Source: Candidatus Brocadia sp. (lineage in GTDB: Bacteria; Planctomycetota; Brocadiia; Brocadiales; Brocadiaceae). Taken from it: 64,000 nt of DNA. Both the position numbers and the translations under genes were made by a program. Below are positions 60,732-64,000 of this stretch, one piece after another (positions within the stretch are counted from its first letter, which is position 1; each line of letters begins with the position of its first letter). The DNA lies in assembly GCA_021646415.1 (NCBI GenBank), contig SOEU01000002.1:363184-427183 (forward strand), given 5' to 3'. Below the pieces are notes generated by a model that worked only from the letters and a program-made list of their open reading frames with translations, did not search any database and was not told the DNA's origin.

Positions 60732-63398
60732 ATGAATTGGTATCAGATTCACACAAAAGAAATAATACAAAAACATGGGACATCTGAAGAGGGATTGACT
60801 GACGACGAAGTCAGCAAACGGCTTCAGGAATACGGTTTAAACAAACTTATTGAAGAAGAGAAGATTAGCAGGCTGAAAATCCTTCTCCACCAATTCACAA
60901 GCCCGCTCATTTATATCCTTCTTATAGCCGCCGTTGTAATAGCCATTCTCAAAGAATACATTGATACCGGTGTAATTATGGCCGTTGTGGTCATTAACAC
61001 AATTATTGGCTATATCCAGGAATATAAGGCGGAACAGGGCGTAAGGGCGCTCAAGAAGATGCTCATACCAAGGGCAAGGGTTATCCGAAACGGTAAAGAG
61101 AAGGAGATAAACAGCGAAGAACTTGTACCCGGAGATGTTGTCCTGCTTGCATCTGGTACCAAGGTGCCGGCTGACCTGCGGCTGATCAGGACGTATGAAT
61201 TAAAGATTGAAGAAGCTATGCTTACTGGCGAATCAGTCCCCGCTGAAAAATCCATTGCAATGATAAGCGAAGATAATTTGACACCCGGTGACCAAAAGAA
61301 TATGGCCTTCATGGGAACAGTCGTGGTAAGTGGAAGGGCAAAGGGCATCGTGGTAGAGACAGGGTCAAAGACCGTGCTTGGCAGCATTGCCCGGGAGGTT
61401 AAAGAGATAGGAGTTACAAAGGCGCCACTTCAGAAAAAGATAGAAAACTTCGCAAAATACATTGGATTCATTGTTATGGCAGCCTCTGTTGTGCTTTTTA
61501 GTATGGGAATAATTATTGGCGAAAACATACACGACATGTTCATGACCGCAGTGGCGGCTGCGGTAGCTGCCATACCTGAAGGACTTCCCATTGTCGTGAC
61601 CATAGCCATGGCTATAGGTGTGGCCAGGATGGCAAGACAGAACGCCATCATCAGAAAACTTCCGGCCGCAGAAACCCTCGGGAGCACCACTGTTATATGT
61701 TCCGATAAGACCGGGACCCTCACGAAAAACGAGATGACCGTCAGGCTAATCTATGATGGAGAGCATATATGTGATGTTTCCGGGAACGGATATGAACCAA
61801 AGGGTGAGATACTCCATGATCAAATGTCTGTTAAAGCAGAGGAGAAGAAAAAACATCTTCAAGTCCTGCGGATAGGACTTCTCTGCAATGAATCAAATAT
61901 TTACGAGGAAGATGGTCGGTATAAGGTTGATGGAGATCCAACGGAAGGGGCACTTATTGTTTCTGCAATGAAGATAGGTCTCAAACCAGAGGAGGAAAAG
62001 AAGCACTATCCACAGATTGCAATCATACCCTTTGAGTCTGAACATGGCTATATGGCAACCCTTCACAGGCACGGCGAAAAAAAGCTTATATTTGTGAAAG
62101 GTGCGCCTGAGAAGGTACTGGATATGTGTGCCGAAACTGCGGCTGATGACGGTTCTCAGAAAAAAGAGATTTTACATATTGCCAGCAATTTTGCAAAAGA
62201 GGGTATGCGGGTACTTGCCTTTGCTTACAAGGAAGCCCCTCACGACATGGAGGAATTTACCCACCATGACGTGGGGTCAGGACTGATCTTTGCAAGTTTA
62301 CAGGGAATGATAGATCCGCCAAGACCGGAATCGATAGAGGCAGTGAATGGTTGTAAGCGGGCTGGCATCAGGACTGTCATGATAACGGGCGACCATGCCG
62401 TTACAGCAGTATCAATTGCAAAAAAACTCGGATTGAGCGGAGATGATCCTGAGGTGATTGCCGGTAAGGAACTTGAAACGATGAGTGACGAGGAACTCTT
62501 TCATAAGGTAAAGGATGTCTCTGTGTACGCACGGGTCTCTCCACAACACAAGCTGAGGATAGTACAACAATTGAAGAAGCACGGTGAGATTGTCGCTGTA
62601 ACAGGTGATGGTGTTAATGATGCCCCCGCCCTCAAGGAAGCGCATATCGGTATCGCTATGGGAAGAACAGGAACCGATGTTGCAAAGGAGGCGTCTGACA
62701 TGGTCCTTGTAGACGATAATTTTGCAAGTATATTTAATGCCGTCAAAGAGGGACGGATACTCTTTGACAATATCCGCAAGGTCGTCTTCTTCCTTATACC
62801 AACCGGCATAGCTACCATAATTTCCATTATTGCCGCGCTTATCCTTGGTATACCAATGCCATACGTGCCCACACAGCTTATCTGGATAAATATCGTCACG
62901 AATGGTTTGCAGGATGTCGCCCTTGCCTTTGAACCGGGAGAAAAAGGGATAATAAACAGGCCTCCGAGAGAGCCGGGTGAAGGTATAATGTCCCGGCTTC
63001 TGATAGAAAGAACCTTTCTTGTAGCCCTTATAATCAGTGGAGGCGTTGTCTATAACTTTATCGCAGCCTTACATGAAGGTGTCTCCCTTGAAAAGGCACG
63101 ATCTGTTGCCATGACAACGATGGTCTTCTTCCAGTTCTTTCAGGCATGGAATTCACGTTCTGAAATGCAGTCTGTCTTCAGGGTCAATCCTCTGAGCAAT
63201 CTTTTTTTGTTCTACAGCATGATAGCCGCATTTTTTGCCCAGCTTGCAGTGCTTTACGTACCCGCCCTTCAGTGGGTTTTCAGGACAGAGCCACTTACTG
63301 AAATGGAATGGGTAAACGTAGGAGCGATCACAGTGACCATCATAATTGCCGTTGAGATTGATAAATGGATAAGGAGGCGGTGGTTTTTGAAAACTTAA
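60732..63398 (+). CDS. P-type cation-transporting ATPase (P2-like)
   Basis: The 888-residue pump of the calcium/sodium type opens with the cation ATPase N-terminal domain (GLTDDEVSKRLQEYGLNKLI). The A-domain signature is EEAMLTGESVPAEKS (about 162-176), helix M4 has AAIPEGLPIVVTIAMA, the phosphorylation site is CSDKTGTLTKNEM (Asp325), and the hinge is AVTGDGVNDAPAL. M6 reads NIVTNGLQDVALAFEPGEKG rather than NLVTDGLPA. The metal ion cannot be assigned, but Ca2+, Na+ or K+ are candidates. No metal-binding domain precedes it, so heavy metals are unlikely. It stands alone, with a hairpin downstream. Confidence 0.9.
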   Translation: MNWYQIHTKEIIQKHGTSEEGLTDDEVSKRLQEYGLNKLIEEEKISRLKILLHQFTSPLIYILLIAAVVIAILKEYIDTGVIMAVVVINTIIGYIQEYKAEQGVRALKKMLIPRARVIRNGKEKEINSEELVPGDVVLLASGTKVPADLRLIRTYELKIEEAMLTGESVPAEKSIAMISEDNLTPGDQKNMAFMGTVVVSGRAKGIVVETGSKTVLGSIAREVKEIGVTKAPLQKKIENFAKYIGFIVMAASVVLFSMGIIIGENIHDMFMTAVAAAVAAIPEGLPIVVTIAMAIGVARMARQNAIIRKLPAAETLGSTTVICSDKTGTLTKNEMTVRLIYDGEHICDVSGNGYEPKGEILHDQMSVKAEEKKKHLQVLRIGLLCNESNIYEEDGRYKVDGDPTEGALIVSAMKIGLKPEEEKKHYPQIAIIPFESEHGYMATLHRHGEKKLIFVKGAPEKVLDMCAETAADDGSQKKEILHIASNFAKEGMRVLAFAYKEAPHDMEEFTHHDVGSGLIFASLQGMIDPPRPESIEAVNGCKRAGIRTVMITGDHAVTAVSIAKKLGLSGDDPEVIAGKELETMSDEELFHKVKDVSVYARVSPQHKLRIVQQLKKHGEIVAVTGDGVNDAPALKEAHIGIAMGRTGTDVAKEASDMVLVDDNFASIFNAVKEGRILFDNIRKVVFFLIPTGIATIISIIAALILGIPMPYVPTQLIWINIVTNGLQDVALAFEPGEKGIINRPPREPGEGIMSRLLIERTFLVALIISGGVVYNFIAALHEGVSLEKARSVAMTTMVFFQFFQAWNSRSEMQSVFRVNPLSNLFLFYSMIAAFFAQLAVLYVPALQWVFRTEPLTEMEWVNVGAITVTIIIAVEIDKWIRRRWFLKT

Positions 63399-63449
63399 AA
63401 CACGTATTTTCAGACACTACCGCTCATAGCAAACAAAATCAGACAATCA

Positions 63450-63750
63450 ATACAGAAATTGAGGCCTGAAAGGCCGTTAGAATATAGCAGGGGGTGAAAC
63501 CCCCTGTTTTTGAATAACAAAAGCAACAAGCCCCGAAGGGGCGAAAGGACTCTATGAAAAAAGCCTTTCACGAATGGTATTTAGCGGGCAAGGGAACTCT
63601 ATTTTTGTGCTCGACACAAAAATGCATCGCTAAAAATATGAATATGCTGGTCACCCGAATTCCTTTCGCCCTTTCAGGGCTAGCCACGATATTCTCCATT
63701 TGCAGGGGGCTTCACCCCACAAGCGCTAACTTGTTTTATTGACAAATTTT
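63450..63750. repeat. Palindromic dispersed repeats near the IS element
   Basis: Pieces include gaggcctgaaaggccgttag, gccccgaaggggcgaaagga, its opposite cctttcgccctttcagggct, and gcagggggcttcaccccaca. The first resembles the repeat at 29260-29290. The frames within are not genes. Confidence 0.55.
63488..63511 (+). terminator. Hairpin terminator after the P-type ATPase
   Basis: caggggg pairs with ccccctg across tgaaa and is followed by ttttt. It lies 90 nt downstream of the ATPase stop and is also part of the repeat block. Confidence 0.6.
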
Positions 63751-63805
63751 ATTCATCATGGTATATTTATATCAATCATCCCGCTACTTATAGGAGAACA
63801 AAGCC

Positions 63806-64000
63806 ATGATGAATGAAGATTGGGATCTTCTCAAAACCTTTTTCCCAAACGATTGGAAAAGTTTAGCTGTCGCTACAAATGCTTTAAAAGGCTTGCGCAA
63901 GGATAAATCTGAAGAAAAACTTCTTCGAACATTACTAATTCATTTAGGATGTGGTTATTCATTGCGCGAGACAGTCGTTCGAGCCAAGCGTGCCAACTTA
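63806..64000 (+). mobile_element. IS4-type transposase gene, 5' part
   Basis: ATG 63806 opens a frame that runs off the right edge (65 codons). It reads MMNEDWDLLKTFFPNDWKSL, AVATNALKGLRKDKSEEKLL, then LHLGCGYSLRETVVRAK-like sequence (LGCGYSLRETVVRAKRANL). This pattern matches the N terminus of an IS4-family transposase (DDE type). The catalytic triad lies beyond the window. The left inverted repeat could not be placed with confidence. Confidence 0.75.

Noticed and set aside
63554..63742. Short frame before the IS element
   Set aside because: It lies entirely in palindromic repeats.

Overview
The window looks like a chromosomal segment of a Gram-negative, moderately AT-rich bacterium. It carries an outer-membrane Slp-type lipoprotein, an outer-membrane barrel remnant, a MurC-type ligase and a secreted cell-wall amidase. 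There are [NiFe]-hydrogenase maturation genes, many short palindromic dispersed repeats and many decayed genes. My best guess is an anammox planctomycete (Brocadiales, Candidatus Brocadia or Jettenia-like). That rests on the overall gene and repeat complement as I remember it. No hydrazine-metabolism gene lies in the window, so the assignment is inference.

1-9.1 kb: hydrogenase maturation genes hypD (cut by the left edge), hypC and hypF on the minus strand. hypD is separated from hypFC by about 5.7 kb of accessory DNA: cysC, a broken outer-membrane gene, a small membrane protein, a decayed gene, a TDT-type transporter and an orphan VapB antitoxin. 9.2-24.3 kb: a tRNA-Ala and single housekeeping or repair genes (membrane metalloprotease, ogt, speD-speE, a MurC-like ligase, gnd, deoC, msrA, a SagB-type dehydrogenase, a YSC84 protein, an amidase, a GT-C glycosyltransferase). 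Among them is a cluster of dead toxin-antitoxin fragments at 19.0-19.7 kb. 24.7-33.2 kb: a flavodiiron protein, xthA, a PP2C phosphatase, an Slp lipoprotein and an M28 peptidase, with truncated copies of an archaeal/eukaryal-type FEN1, a spore-photoproduct-lyase-like radical SAM protein and a sigma-54 activator.

33.6-38.0 kb: a complete carbohydrate ABC importer in an unusual order (inner-membrane permease and ATPase first, then binding protein and second permease). An internally deleted ATP-dependent DNA ligase pseudogene follows. 38.7-45.0 kb: small stress-associated proteins (coiled-coil, YHS, MscS, double BON, DUF3309, DUF1328, rubredoxin, a lipoprotein, dodecin). A segmental duplication of about 0.72 kb, carrying DUF3309 and DUF1328 with a long conserved leader, occurs twice here.

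45.1-60.1 kb: a one-strand trehalose/alpha-glucan island: treZ, glgE, a treS-maltokinase fusion, a GH57/DUF3536 enzyme, malQ and treY. Together these could interconvert trehalose, maltose, maltose-1-phosphate and linear alpha-glucan, and the ABC importer upstream could recover such sugars. With MscS and the small stress proteins, the 33-60 kb half reads as an osmotic and general stress region. The window ends with a DUF3181 gene, a P-type cation ATPase and the 5' end of an IS4-type transposase.

Most gaps are filled with short palindromic repeats, several foldback (MITE-like) elements and a family of about 130 bp that occurs three times. I found no CRISPR array, no rRNA and no prophage.
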